Shown here in pieces: positions 27,979-35,124 of a stretch of DNA of 38,031 nt. The notes under the pieces are model-generated. The model worked only from the letters and a program-made list of their open reading frames with translations. It did not search any database and had not been told where the DNA came from. Within the stretch, counting starts at the first letter, position 1. Each line of letters begins with the position of its first letter. Both the position numbers and the translations under genes were made by a program. Source of the stretch: Pirellulaceae bacterium (lineage in GTDB: Bacteria; Planctomycetota; Planctomycetia; Pirellulales; Thermoguttaceae); assembly GCA_012744395.1 (NCBI GenBank), contig JAAYCB010000104.1, forward strand, positions 1 through 38,031, read 5' to 3'.

Positions 27979-28013
27979 AAAAAAACTCGGGGGGCCATTT
28001 GCATCCCCCCGAG
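27979..28013 (-). terminator. Intrinsic terminator of the EF-hand gene
   Basis: On the minus strand CTCGGGGGG (28013-28005) pairs perfectly with CCCCCCGAG (27994-27986) over nine base pairs with a ten-base loop, followed directly by seven T. It lies 49 bases after the EF-hand stop codon. This is the clearest intrinsic terminator in the window. Confidence 0.92.
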
Positions 28014-28061
28014 CGGGGCAAGCCTCGTGCTGCCGGCACGACGAGTCGATCGGTTACGGGA

Positions 28062-29012
28062 CTACCTCCACCAGGCCGCCTTGGCGGCATCGTCGGTCTT
28101 CTTTTCGGCCTCGGTCTTTCTGTCGGTCGGCGGTTGGGGTTCTTCGGCAGACTTCTTCGCGTCGCGGCCGGGGCGCGGGCGATCCTCCGACTTCTTGACC
28201 TCCCGGCCGGGGCGCGGGCGGTCCGGCTTCCCGGGGTCGGCCATCTTGGTGCGTGGTGAACGACCGATTTCGCCCGACGGGGGCACGGGCGGCTTGCCGG
28301 CGCCCGGCCGGTCAGCCGGCGACCACCGCCCGCGACCGTCGCGCGGCCGCTGCTGGCTGAACTCCGGCCGCCGCGGTTTGCCAGCCGGGCGGTCCCATCC
28401 GCGATGGCCTGACCAGGTGCGATCGCCCATCATCGGCCCGGCGTGCCACGGTCCCCGCGGCCCCCACGGTCCGTGGTGCATGGCCGGCCCTCGACCGCCG
28501 GGCGCGATCCGCGGGCTGTGCGAGGCGTGCCATCGGGTCGCTGGGCCAGCGCCCCAATACCCCCAATGCCGCCAGCCCCCCCACGGCCTCATCGCTCCTC
28601 GCCCACACCACGGGCAGGCAGGTGGTCGCGGATGGGGGCCAGGCTTCCCCTTGCGAGGCGGCCCGGCAAACCGGACCTTGGATGGTCGAGATGGCTGCGT
28701 CTTTTGATCGGCGGGGCGGCGCCCAAACCGCGCGCCGGGCGCACCGGTGTGCCGCGACCGCTGCTTGGCCATTTCCTCCCGCGTGACCTGTCCGTCGCGA
28801 TTACGATCTGCGCGGCGGAGCAACTCTCGAACCCAGTCGGGCGCCCGGTCCGGCACGTCATCGATAACGACGCGGCCGTCCTTATCGGCGTCCAGTCGTT
28901 CAAAGAAAGCGCCGCGCTGGGGCGGCGCGGGGCGATCCTCTGCGGCCGGCGCGGCTGGAGCGGAAAGGGCGAGGACCATCGTCCCCGCCAAGCACGTTAC
29001 CCATGTCTTCAT
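28062..29012 (-). CDS. Exported EF-hand protein with Trp/Gly/Pro-rich basic tail
   Basis: A 316-residue protein with a signal peptide (about 1-24) and two canonical EF-hand loops: D41-x-D43-x-D45-G...D52 and D69-x-N71-x-D73-G...E80. These should bind calcium outside the cytoplasm. The rest is low-complexity: a proline- and arginine-rich segment, a C-P-W-C motif, a stretch dense in Trp, Gly, His and Pro, and a 13-residue tandem repeat (D-R-P-R-P-G-R-x-x-K-K-S) near the end, before an Ala/Lys tail. AGGA lies upstream of the ATG at 29012. Function unknown; a structural or matrix role is inference. It ends at a strong terminator. Confidence 0.82.
   Translation of the reverse strand: MKTWVTCLAGTMVLALSAPAAPAAEDRPAPPQRGAFFERLDADKDGRVVIDDVPDRAPDWVRELLRRADRNRDGQVTREEMAKQRSRHTGAPGARFGRRPADQKTQPSRPSKVRFAGPPRKGKPGPHPRPPACPWCGRGAMRPWGGWRHWGYWGAGPATRWHASHSPRIAPGGRGPAMHHGPWGPRGPWHAGPMMGDRTWSGHRGWDRPAGKPRRPEFSQQRPRDGRGRWSPADRPGAGKPPVPPSGEIGRSPRTKMADPGKPDRPRPGREVKKSEDRPRPGRDAKKSAEEPQPPTDRKTEAEKKTDDAAKAAWWR
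28150..28226. repeat. 39-bp tandem repeat inside the EF-hand gene
   Basis: Two adjacent in-frame units beginning at 28152 and 28191 encode the repeated D-R-P-R-P-G-R-x-x-K-K-S segment; both contain CGGCCGGGGCGCGGGCG. Confidence 0.75.
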
Positions 29013-29573
29013 GTCTTTCCTTTCGTGTTCTCGGTTCGCATGGCCTGGTGGCGGAGGGCCCCCCGACCTATCTCCGTAAACCGTCGCCAGGCGTCGAGGT
29101 TCCGGCCGCAAGAACAAATCGACATCCCCCCTCTTGTTGGGGAAACCGGGTCCAGGCACGTCGGCCTTGCCCGGATTACGGCTTCTGCCTACAATCCAAC
29201 CCACCAGAATTCTCGAACCATTGGAACTGAACATCCGTATCACAGTGCGGGGGACGGGGCAATCCGTTGCGGTTGTCGCCGCGACCCGCGTGAAAAGGAG
29301 AATGCGTCTTGGCGGTTTTGCCGCGGGAAACGATAATGGGTGGCGGGGAGGCGACACGCGTGGCGTGGTCGCGACGGGCGGCGGCCGGGAGAGCCGGCGT
29401 CTGCCGTCAGCGGCCCTGTGAGTCGTCAAAGGCGCTACAGGGCGCGAGAAGGAGCGATTCGGTCTTAACTGGCCTGCCGGGGAATTGATATTCCCATCGG
29501 GCGGAGACGGCCGAAGAGAGGTTTGCACAAGCGATCTGTTCGGCATGCGACCTTCTCTCGCCCAGGGGTAACC
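29013..29573. other. 561-bp divergent intergenic region
   Basis: It separates the EF-hand gene (minus) from the FlgM-like gene (plus). No coding frame is supported; only the plus-strand promoter candidate at its right border was noted. Confidence 0.4.
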
Positions 29574-29574
29574 G

Positions 29575-29603
29575 TTGACGCAGCAGTGTGAGTTATATTT
29601 AAT
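29575..29603 (+). promoter_or_regulatory. Candidate sigma70 promoter for the FlgM-like gene
   Basis: TTGACG at 29575-29580, a 17-base spacer and TTTAAT at 29598-29603 lie in an AT-rich island of a GC-rich region, 53 bases before the start codon. An overlapping TATATT offers another -10 box with poorer spacing. Confidence 0.45.
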
Positions 29604-29655
29604 TGGACACGCCCGCATGATCGGCTCGCGTGGCGTCTCTTCGGGAGTTTTGAGG

Positions 29656-29934
29656 ATGCACATTTACGGTCCGGCCAATTTGCACGGAGCCCAACCCATC
29701 GGCCCCCCGCACTCTGCTCGCGTCGCGCAGCGACAGGTCGCCAGCGAATCGAAGCCGATTCAGGACGAGCTGCAAATCTCCGATGCGGCCCAACTCGTCG
29801 ACAAGGTCCGCGAGTTGCCCGACGTTCGCCAGGATCGCGTCCATGCGATCCGCACGCAGATCGCCCGAGGCGCGTACGAGACGTCGGAGAGACTCGAGAT
29901 CGCGGTCGGCCGACTGCTCGATGAGATCGGCTAG
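29656..29934 (+). CDS. flgM: FlgM-like anti-sigma-28 factor
   Basis: A 92-residue protein whose N-terminus M-H-I-Y-G-P-A-N-L-H-G-A-Q-P-I is typical of planctomycete proteins annotated as FlgM. The C-terminal half (D-E-L-Q-I-S-D-A-A...V-D-K-V-R-E-L-P-D-V-R-Q-D-R-V...I-R-T-Q-I-A-R-G-A-Y-E-T...L-L-D-E-I) fits the FlgM sigma-28-binding helices, including the 'R...V..I...I..G.Y' pattern. It would hold back the flagellar sigma factor until hook completion. No other flagellar gene is in the window. The ATG at 29656 has TGAGG directly before it; the longer open frame from 29575 overlaps the likely promoter. Confidence 0.8.
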   Translation: MHIYGPANLHGAQPIGPPHSARVAQRQVASESKPIQDELQISDAAQLVDKVRELPDVRQDRVHAIRTQIARGAYETSERLEIAVGRLLDEIG

Positions 29935-30028
29935 GCGGGCCGTTTGACGCCTCGTCGCGCGGCGGAGAGACCAGGGGCGCGAGCCGCCCGTCGCACCGGC
30001 CGGCAACGAATCCACTGGGCCTTCCGCC

Positions 30029-30517
30029 ATGACCCGTGATTACTCGCTGCGAACGGTCAAACCCGCCCACCCTCCGGTGGAGCAGTTTGTACGGTTCCTC
30101 AAGTCGCAGGGGAAACGGATCACCCAACAGCGGCGGATCATCATCGACCAGGTCTTCAGCCACCACGACCATTTCGACGCCGATGAATTGATGGTCCACC
30201 TTCAGGACCTGATCGTCCAGCGGAAGGTGAGCCGGCCGACCGTCTATCGGACGCTCGGTGAGCTGACCGAGGCTGGCCTGATTCGCAAGATGACGATCGC
30301 CGGGCGGAGCGTTTACGAGCACGACTACGGCTATCCGCGCCACGACCACCTGCACTGCGAAGTCTGCGACCGGTTGATCGAGTTTCACAGCGGCGACGTC
30401 GAACGGCTCTGCGCCGCCGCCGCCCGGGAGCACGATTTCGAAGTCTATGGGCACCGGCTGTTTGTGACCGGAATCTGCCGCGACTGCCGGCGCCGCGCGG
30501 GGCGGCGGCGCTCCTAG
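30029..30517 (+). CDS. Fur-family metal-dependent transcription regulator
   Basis: A 162-residue Fur/Zur/Nur-type repressor. The winged helix has T-Q-Q-R-R-I-I-I-D-Q-V-F (32-43) and the recognition helix S-R-P-T-V-Y-R-T-L (68-76). The regulatory site is seen in H-D-H-L-H-C (105-110), and two structural zinc cysteine pairs are at C110/C113 and C150/C153. Which metal it senses cannot be told from sequence. It ends 46 bases before nikR on the same strand, next to a nickel importer, so it may respond to nickel or iron; this is inference. No clear ribosome-binding site precedes the ATG. Confidence 0.92.
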   Translation: MTRDYSLRTVKPAHPPVEQFVRFLKSQGKRITQQRRIIIDQVFSHHDHFDADELMVHLQDLIVQRKVSRPTVYRTLGELTEAGLIRKMTIAGRSVYEHDYGYPRHDHLHCEVCDRLIEFHSGDVERLCAAAAREHDFEVYGHRLFVTGICRDCRRRAGRRRS

Positions 30518-30563
30518 CCCGGACTGAACACGTGGCCCCTTGTCTCGCCGGGGAGGACCGAGT

Positions 30564-30974
30564 GTGAGCGAAATCGTGCGGTTTTCCGTTTCCGTTGAAG
30601 ACGATCTGCTCGGGCAATTCGACCGCTACTGCAAACAGGAGCAGTTTGCCACCCGAAGCGAGGCCGTGCGGCAGCTGATCCGCGACCGGCTGACGCAGCG
30701 GGCGTGGGCCAGCGGTTCCCACGAGGTCGCCGGCACCCTGACGCTGGTCTACGACCACCATCGGCCGCAGCTCCGCGACCACCTGATGAACCTGCAACAT
30801 GACAACACCGACCTGATCATCTCGGTGCTGCATGCCCATCTTGCCCATGACCTCTGCCTTGAGGTGATCGTGCTCCGCGGCCCCGCCGACCAGCTCCAGA
30901 CGATCGCCGCGCAGCTTCGCGGCCTGAAGGGCATTTTCAAAGGCGAGCTGGTGATGGCCGCGGCCGACCCCTGA
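30564..30974 (+). CDS. nikR: Nickel-responsive regulator NikR
   Basis: A 136-residue ribbon-helix-helix regulator with a C-terminal ACT-like nickel domain. The DNA-binding part is I-V-R-F-S-V-S-V-E-D-D-L-L...R-S-E-A-V-R-Q-L-I-R (4-40). The square-planar nickel ligands H79, H90, H92 and C98 (L-H-A-H-L-A-H-D-L-C-L-E) have exactly the spacing of E. coli NikR H76, H87, H89 and C95. It should repress nickel uptake when nickel is plentiful, acting on the nikKMLQO operon just downstream. The start is GTG at 30564, with GGGGAGG eight bases upstream; an earlier TTG lies before that site and is unlikely. Confidence 0.95.
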   Translation: MSEIVRFSVSVEDDLLGQFDRYCKQEQFATRSEAVRQLIRDRLTQRAWASGSHEVAGTLTLVYDHHRPQLRDHLMNLQHDNTDLIISVLHAHLAHDLCLEVIVLRGPADQLQTIAAQLRGLKGIFKGELVMAAADP

Positions 30975-30981
30975 CGACCGG

Positions 30982-31010
30982 TCGACAAGACCCTTGCGGC
31001 GTAATAAAAT
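30982..31010 (+). promoter_or_regulatory. Candidate sigma70 promoter of the nik operon
   Basis: TCGACA at 30982-30987 and TAAAAT at 31005-31010 each differ from consensus by one base and have the ideal 17-base spacer. It lies between nikR and nikK, 56 bases before the nikK start. Confidence 0.6.
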
Positions 31011-31017
31011 AAAGGGG

Positions 31018-31030
31018 TTCGTGTTACGAA
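31018..31030. promoter_or_regulatory. Palindrome at the nik promoter start site, candidate operator
   Basis: TTCGTGTTACGAA is a perfect 5-3-5 inverted repeat about eight bases after the -10 box, overlapping the expected transcription start, a suitable place for a repressor such as NikR or the Fur-family protein. The half GTGTTAC (31021-31027) also forms an imperfect inverted pair with GTAATAA at 31001-31007. Identification as a binding site is inference. Confidence 0.45.
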
Positions 31031-31065
31031 ACCGCACACACGCCCCTTTCCGCACGGTAGCCGCC

Positions 31066-31854
31066 ATGGGTCTGGTTAAGCTCTCTTTCCGCACAGCTCC
31101 CGCGATTCTGCTCCTTGTGGTCAGCGTTTCCGCTACGGCCTGGGGCCACTTTCAGGTTTTGATCCCCTCGCGCGACGTTGTCGCGGCGACCGATGGCCGC
31201 AGCGTCGAATTGGAGATGATCTTCACCCACCCGATGGAAGGCGGCCCGCCGATGCCGATGGGCCGGCCGCGGCAGTTCGGCGTTCTCGCCGGCGGCGAGA
31301 AACGCGATCTGCTCGACACGCTCGCCGCCGGTCAGATCGATGGCAAGACCGTCTACGCCTGCTCCGCCCGCCTGCTCCGGCCCGGCGATCACGTCTTCTA
31401 CCTGGAACCGGCGCCCTACTGGGAGCCGGGCGAAAAGAAGATGATCATCCACTACACGAAGGTCGTCGTCGACTTCCTCGGCGCCCAGACCGGATGGGAC
31501 GCGATGGTCGGCCTGCCCGTCGAAATCGAGCCCTTGGTGCGGCCATACGGGCTGTGGACGGGAAACACGTTTCGAGGAATTGTCCGGCGCGGCGGCAAGC
31601 CGGTCCCCTTCGCCACCGTCGAGGTCGAGTACCTGAACGCGGACGGGGAAGTCAAGATTCCCAACGAAGCCCTGGTGACCCAGGTGATCAAGGCCGATGC
31701 CAATGGGGTTTTTGCCTATTCGATGCCCCGGGCCGGTTGGTGGGGATTCGCCGCCCTGATCGACGGCGACGAGCCGATGACCGCGCCGACGGGCGAGGAG
31801 GTCGACGTGGAACTCGGCGGCTTGATCTGGGTCCGTACGGTAGACATGGACTAG
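31066..31854 (+). CDS. nikK: NikK, periplasmic DUF4198 component of ECF nickel importer
   Basis: A 262-residue exported DUF4198 protein. A signal peptide (1-27) ends A-W-G, so the mature protein would begin with histidine (H-F-Q-V-L-I-P-S), a feature shared with NikL of the same operon. F-T-H-P-M-E-G-G-P-P-M-P-M is the typical His/Met-rich segment, and a C-terminal beta-sandwich (R-R-G-G-K-P-V-P-F-A-T-V-E-V-E-Y) follows. NikK is known as an accessory part of NikKMLQO transporters, presumably presenting Ni2+ to NikM. ATG 31066 is chosen because it starts the signal peptide; a frame opening at 30994 would overlap the promoter. Confidence 0.87.
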   Translation: MGLVKLSFRTAPAILLLVVSVSATAWGHFQVLIPSRDVVAATDGRSVELEMIFTHPMEGGPPMPMGRPRQFGVLAGGEKRDLLDTLAAGQIDGKTVYACSARLLRPGDHVFYLEPAPYWEPGEKKMIIHYTKVVVDFLGAQTGWDAMVGLPVEIEPLVRPYGLWTGNTFRGIVRRGGKPVPFATVEVEYLNADGEVKIPNEALVTQVIKADANGVFAYSMPRAGWWGFAALIDGDEPMTAPTGEEVDVELGGLIWVRTVDMD

Positions 31855-31874
31855 GGTGGGAAAAGACAAAAAAA

Positions 31875-31980
31875 CCAAGGTTCAAGGTTCAATGTCCAAT
31901 ACACAGAGCAAGCACCGGCAACGGCTCTGGACCTTGGAACTTGAACCCTTTCCTGGTTCCCAAGCTCCAGCTTGGGAACC
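31875..31980. repeat. Composite repeat cluster (families B and A) inside the nik operon
   Basis: A family B inverted pair (CCAAGGTTCAAGGTTCAATG from 31875, mirrored by GGACCTTGGAACTTGAACCC ending 31948) is followed by a near-perfect family A hairpin at 31955-31980. It occupies most of the 183-base nikK-nikM gap and could alter downstream expression. Confidence 0.8.
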
Positions 31981-32037
31981 AGGTGTGGAGCCTGGCGGCA
32001 TGAAACGGAACCCTGAACCCTTCTTGATCGGCCGATC

Positions 32038-32670
32038 ATGCACATTGCCGAAGGAGCCCTGAGCGGGTCGCTAGCGGGCGTGGCGGTCCTCGGCGCCGGC
32101 TGGGCGGCGACCGCGCTCGGCACGGCGATTGGGCTCCGCCGCATGGACTACGAGCGCGTTCCGCAAGTCGCCCTGCTCAGCTCGGCCTTCTTCGCCGTCT
32201 CGCTGATCCCGATTCCGCTTGGCGTGACCTCGGTCCATCTGGTCCTCTGCGGGCTGGTTGGGCTGGTGCTCGGCTGGGCCGCCTTCCCCGCGCTTCTGGT
32301 CGCCTTGTTCCTCCAGGTGCTGATCGCCGGCGCGGGCGGTCCGACGACGCTCGGGCTGAACACGGCGGTGATGGCCACTCCGGCAATCGCCGTCTATGCG
32401 ATCTTCCGCCGGGCGGTCCACGCCCGCAGCGAGACGGCGACCTTCCTGTCTGCGTTTGCCGCCGGGGCGCTGGGCGTGTTGCTTGGCGCCGTGCTCAATG
32501 CGGCGGCCCTGGCGCTGTCCGGCAGGGAGTTCCAGGTGGTTGCCCGCGCGGCGCTGGCGGCGCATCTGGTGATCGCGCCGTTCGAGGGCCTGGTCACGGC
32601 GGTCGCGGTGGTGTTCCTCCGCAAGGTCCGCCCCGAGCTGCTCGACGCTCCCCTCCTGGCCACGCATTGA
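32038..32670 (+). CDS. nikM: NikM/CbiM substrate-specific membrane component of ECF nickel importer
   Basis: A 210-residue integral membrane protein with about six or seven helices. It starts M-H-I-A-E-G, the invariant N-terminus whose His2 and free amino group coordinate the metal in NikM/CbiM. Further conserved parts are G-V-T-S-V-H-L-V-L, a segment that also contributes a metal-ligand histidine (His67), and L-Q-V-L-I-A-G-A-G-G-P-T-T-L-G-L-N. The strict N-terminus fixes the start at 32038. No normal ribosome-binding site precedes it; instead the palindrome GATCGGCCGATC directly touches the ATG. Nickel rather than cobalt is inferred from NikR and from the NikK/NikL partners. Confidence 0.92.
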   Translation: MHIAEGALSGSLAGVAVLGAGWAATALGTAIGLRRMDYERVPQVALLSSAFFAVSLIPIPLGVTSVHLVLCGLVGLVLGWAAFPALLVALFLQVLIAGAGGPTTLGLNTAVMATPAIAVYAIFRRAVHARSETATFLSAFAAGALGVLLGAVLNAAALALSGREFQVVARAALAAHLVIAPFEGLVTAVAVVFLRKVRPELLDAPLLATH

Positions 32671-32686
32671 GAGAGGTCCGCCCGCG

Positions 32687-33319
32687 ATGCCTGCCGCCCG
32701 ATCGATCCCATCTCTTCCCCTCCTGGCGGCGGTCGCCGCCGGGTTGGGGCTGTTCGCCGGCAACGGCGCCCAGGCCCACACGATCAACGTTTTCGCCTAC
32801 GTTGAGGACGGCGTCATCCACGGCGAAGTCTTCGCGCGGGGCGGAACTCCGATCGCCGGCGCGAAGATCACCGCGCTGGATCCGCAGGGCGCGAAGCTGG
32901 CCGAGACGATCGCCGACGCGGAGGGCCGATTCGCCCTGATCCCGACCAGGCGGTGCCCTTGGCGGCTCGTGGCCGACGCGGGCGAAGGACACCAGGCGGA
33001 ATACACGGTTCCGAGCGATGAGCTGCCCGAGGGTCTGCCGGACGGCGGAGACGAGCCGGGCGAACCCGCCGGCGCGACGGCGGCCGAGCCGGCCGCCGCG
33101 CCCGCGGACCGGCCGCACCAGCGGCCCGCCGCGGGCGCTCAGGGTGGACTCGACAAGCAGGTGATCGCGCTCCGCCGCGACATCGAACAACTCCGGCAAG
33201 AACTCCGCTTTCAGGACATCGTTGGCGGCATCGGCTACATTCTCGGGCTGATGGGTGTGAGCTTTTATTTTCTCGGCGTCCGCCGCCGCGAGCGCAATTC
33301 CCCCAAGGCCGGCGTCTGA
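32687..33319 (+). CDS. nikL: NikL accessory component of ECF nickel importer
   Basis: A 210-residue protein with a signal peptide (1-30, ending A-Q-A), after which the mature part would begin with His (H-T-I-N-V-F-A-Y-V-E-D-G). A periplasmic beta-sandwich (V-F-A-R-G-G-T-P-I-A-G-A-K-I-T) resembles the domain of NikL, followed by an Ala/Pro-rich linker, a helix (about 155-177) and one C-terminal membrane segment (about 181-199) ending in a basic tail. In NikKMLQO systems it replaces NikN. It lies 16 bases after nikM with GAGAGG upstream. Confidence 0.85.
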   Translation: MPAARSIPSLPLLAAVAAGLGLFAGNGAQAHTINVFAYVEDGVIHGEVFARGGTPIAGAKITALDPQGAKLAETIADAEGRFALIPTRRCPWRLVADAGEGHQAEYTVPSDELPEGLPDGGDEPGEPAGATAAEPAAAPADRPHQRPAAGAQGGLDKQVIALRRDIEQLRQELRFQDIVGGIGYILGLMGVSFYFLGVRRRERNSPKAGV

Positions 33320-33329
33320 GAGACACGCG

Positions 33330-34073
33330 ATGGACCCAACTGCCGACGGCCCAGCCCTGCTCGACCGCGTCGATCCGCGCAGCCGCATCCTCGCCACGAT
33401 CGCGTTTGCCCTGGTCGTCTCCGTGGTCAACCGTCCGCCCGCCCTCCTGGCCGCGCTGGCATCCGCGGTCGTCTCGGCGGCCTTCAGCGGCGTTGGCCTC
33501 CGGGACATGCTGCGGCGATTGGCGCCGCTGAACCTGTTCATGCTCCTGCTCGTGGCCCTGATGCCGCTCTCTTCCGGCGGCCGCCAGCTCGGCACGGTCG
33601 GCCCGTTTTCCTATAGCGCGGACGGCCTCCGCCTGGCCCTGACGATCGCCGCCAAGGGCAACGCGATCGTGCTGCTGCTGCTCGCCCTGGCCGGCTCGCT
33701 CGACATCAACACGGTGGGCCATGCAATCAGCCATTTCCGCGTGCCGGACAAGCTGACCCACCTGCTGTTGTTCACGGTTCGCTACCTCGACGTGCTCCGT
33801 CGGGAATATCACCGGCTCCGCGCGGCGATCGAGGTGCGAGCCTTCCGCCCCGGGGTGAACATGCACACCTACCGGACCTATGGCCGGTTGGTCGGGATGT
33901 TGCTGGTCCGCAGCCTCGACCGCTCCGAGCGCGTCGTCGCGGCGATGAAGTGCCGCGGTTTCCACGGGCATTTCTACCTCCTCGACCACTTCCATTACTC
34001 GCGGCGCGACGCGCTGTTCGCCGCCGCGGCGGCCGCCGTGCTTGCGGGCATTGCCCGGCTGGAGTGGCAATGA
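33330..34073 (+). CDS. nikQ: NikQ/CbiQ, ECF transporter T component
   Basis: A 247-residue transmembrane coupling protein of ECF importers. It has a short N-terminal cytosolic part with L-D-P/V-D-P-R-S-R-I, about five hydrophobic helices, and the cytosolic coupling helices with the EcfT-type motifs E-V-R-A-F and E-R-V-V-A-A-M-K-C-R-G-F, which dock onto the ATPase. It transmits ATP-driven movement from NikO to NikM. It starts ten bases after nikL, and its stop overlaps the nikO start by four bases (ATGA). Confidence 0.92.
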   Translation: MDPTADGPALLDRVDPRSRILATIAFALVVSVVNRPPALLAALASAVVSAAFSGVGLRDMLRRLAPLNLFMLLLVALMPLSSGGRQLGTVGPFSYSADGLRLALTIAAKGNAIVLLLLALAGSLDINTVGHAISHFRVPDKLTHLLLFTVRYLDVLRREYHRLRAAIEVRAFRPGVNMHTYRTYGRLVGMLLVRSLDRSERVVAAMKCRGFHGHFYLLDHFHYSRRDALFAAAAAAVLAGIARLEWQ

Positions 34074-34726
34074 GCGATCCGCTCGTCAAGCTCGACAGAG
34101 TGACCTTCCGCTACGGCGAGCGGACGGTGCTCGACCAATGCGACCTGGCGCTCGCGGCGGGCGAACGGGTCGGCCTGGTCGGCGCCAACGGGTCGGGCAA
34201 GACGACGCTCCTGGGGCTGATCGTCGGCCTCCGCCGGCCCGCGCAGGGCCGCGTGATCGTTTTCGGAAAGCCCCGCGAGCGGGAGGCCGACTTCCGCCCG
34301 ATCCGCGGCCGCGTGGGGCTGCTCTTCCAGGATTCCGACGACCAGCTCTTCTGCCCCACGGTGGCCGAAGACGTGGCTTTCGGCCCGTTCAACCTCGGCA
34401 AGTCGCGGCACGAGGTCGAGCAGATCGTGGCGCGGACCCTGGGCGAGCTCGGCCTGGAGGACTACGCACACCGCGTGACCTATAAGCTCTCCGGCGGTGA
34501 AAAACGGCTCGTCGCCCTGGCCACCGTTCTGGCCATGGAGCCGGAGGTGCTCCTGCTCGATGAACCGACCGCCGGTCTGGATGAGACGGCCGCCGAGCGC
34601 GTGGCCGGAATCCTTGCCGGCCTGCCGCAGGCGATGCTGATTGTCTCACACGATCGCCCGTTCCTCGCCCGAATCGCCGACCGGAGATTGTGCCTCCGCC
34701 GCGGCTGCCTTCAGGAGCCTCTCTGA
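34070..34726 (+). CDS. nikO: NikO/CbiO, ATPase of ECF nickel importer
   Basis: A 218-residue ABC ATPase that powers the importer as a homodimer. All motifs are intact: Walker A G-A-N-G-S-G-K-T (38-45), Q-loop F-Q-D-S-D-D-Q-L-F (Q87), signature L-S-G-G-E-K-R (140-146), Walker B V-L-L-L-D-E-P (160-166) with catalytic E165, and the switch His in V-S-H-D (H194). The D-S-D-D-Q-L-F after the Q-loop glutamine is typical of the CbiO/EcfA class. It is translationally coupled to nikQ and is the last gene of the operon. GGAG lies eight bases before the ATG; no terminator was found downstream. Confidence 0.95.
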   Translation: MSDPLVKLDRVTFRYGERTVLDQCDLALAAGERVGLVGANGSGKTTLLGLIVGLRRPAQGRVIVFGKPREREADFRPIRGRVGLLFQDSDDQLFCPTVAEDVAFGPFNLGKSRHEVEQIVARTLGELGLEDYAHRVTYKLSGGEKRLVALATVLAMEPEVLLLDEPTAGLDETAAERVAGILAGLPQAMLIVSHDRPFLARIADRRLCLRRGCLQEPL

Positions 34727-34789
34727 TCTGAGCCGGCTGCCCGCCGCTTCAGGACCAGCCCGTGCCCCACTCGCGCGGGGTCAATGATC

Positions 34790-34925
34790 AGGCAGCTGTG
34801 GTTGGATTTCGCCCCGAACGGGGCAGCCACAAATCAGCCCAGGGCAGAGCGCAGCGGCGATCGCCGCGCAGCGTCGTGGCTGGGTTCGAGAAGGGACGCA
34901 CGGTGCAAGCCCTGAAAGGGCGGGA
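34790..34925. repeat. Cluster of palindromes after the nik operon
   Basis: Three perfect or near-perfect palindromes lie close together: GCCCCGAACGGGGC (34811-34824), GCGGCGATCGCCGC (34854-34867) and GCCCTGAAAGGGC (34909-34921). They resemble the short hairpins scattered through planctomycete-like genomes. They fill much of the gene-free 770 bases from 34727 to 35496, together with the MITE-like element. Confidence 0.6.
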
Positions 34926-35083
34926 CTCCAGCGCGCACGTGCCCATCCGGGCGAGCCAATTGTTGCCATCCGTGGCCATCGTCCGTCCCTGAGAGATCGA
35001 CCTTCACCAGGCTGCCCCGTGCCAACCGGTCTACGATCATTCACGGTTCTTCCTATTGGCCGGTCCCAGCCTTGCCCAGTCGA

Positions 35084-35113
35084 TTGACTTTTCCCCCCCG
35101 CCGTGAATATAGT
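35084..35113 (+). promoter_or_regulatory. Candidate sigma70 promoter upstream of the CBS gene
   Basis: TTGACT (35084-35089), an 18-base spacer and TATAGT (35108-35113) form a good match. It lies just before the MITE-like element, which would then be in the 5' leader of the CBS-domain gene. Confidence 0.5.
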
Positions 35114-35124
35114 TCCCCGTTGTC

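Noticed and set aside
30156-31094. Minus-strand frame opposite fur, nikR and the nik promoter
   Set aside because: It is antisense to two confidently identified regulators and has no domain features.
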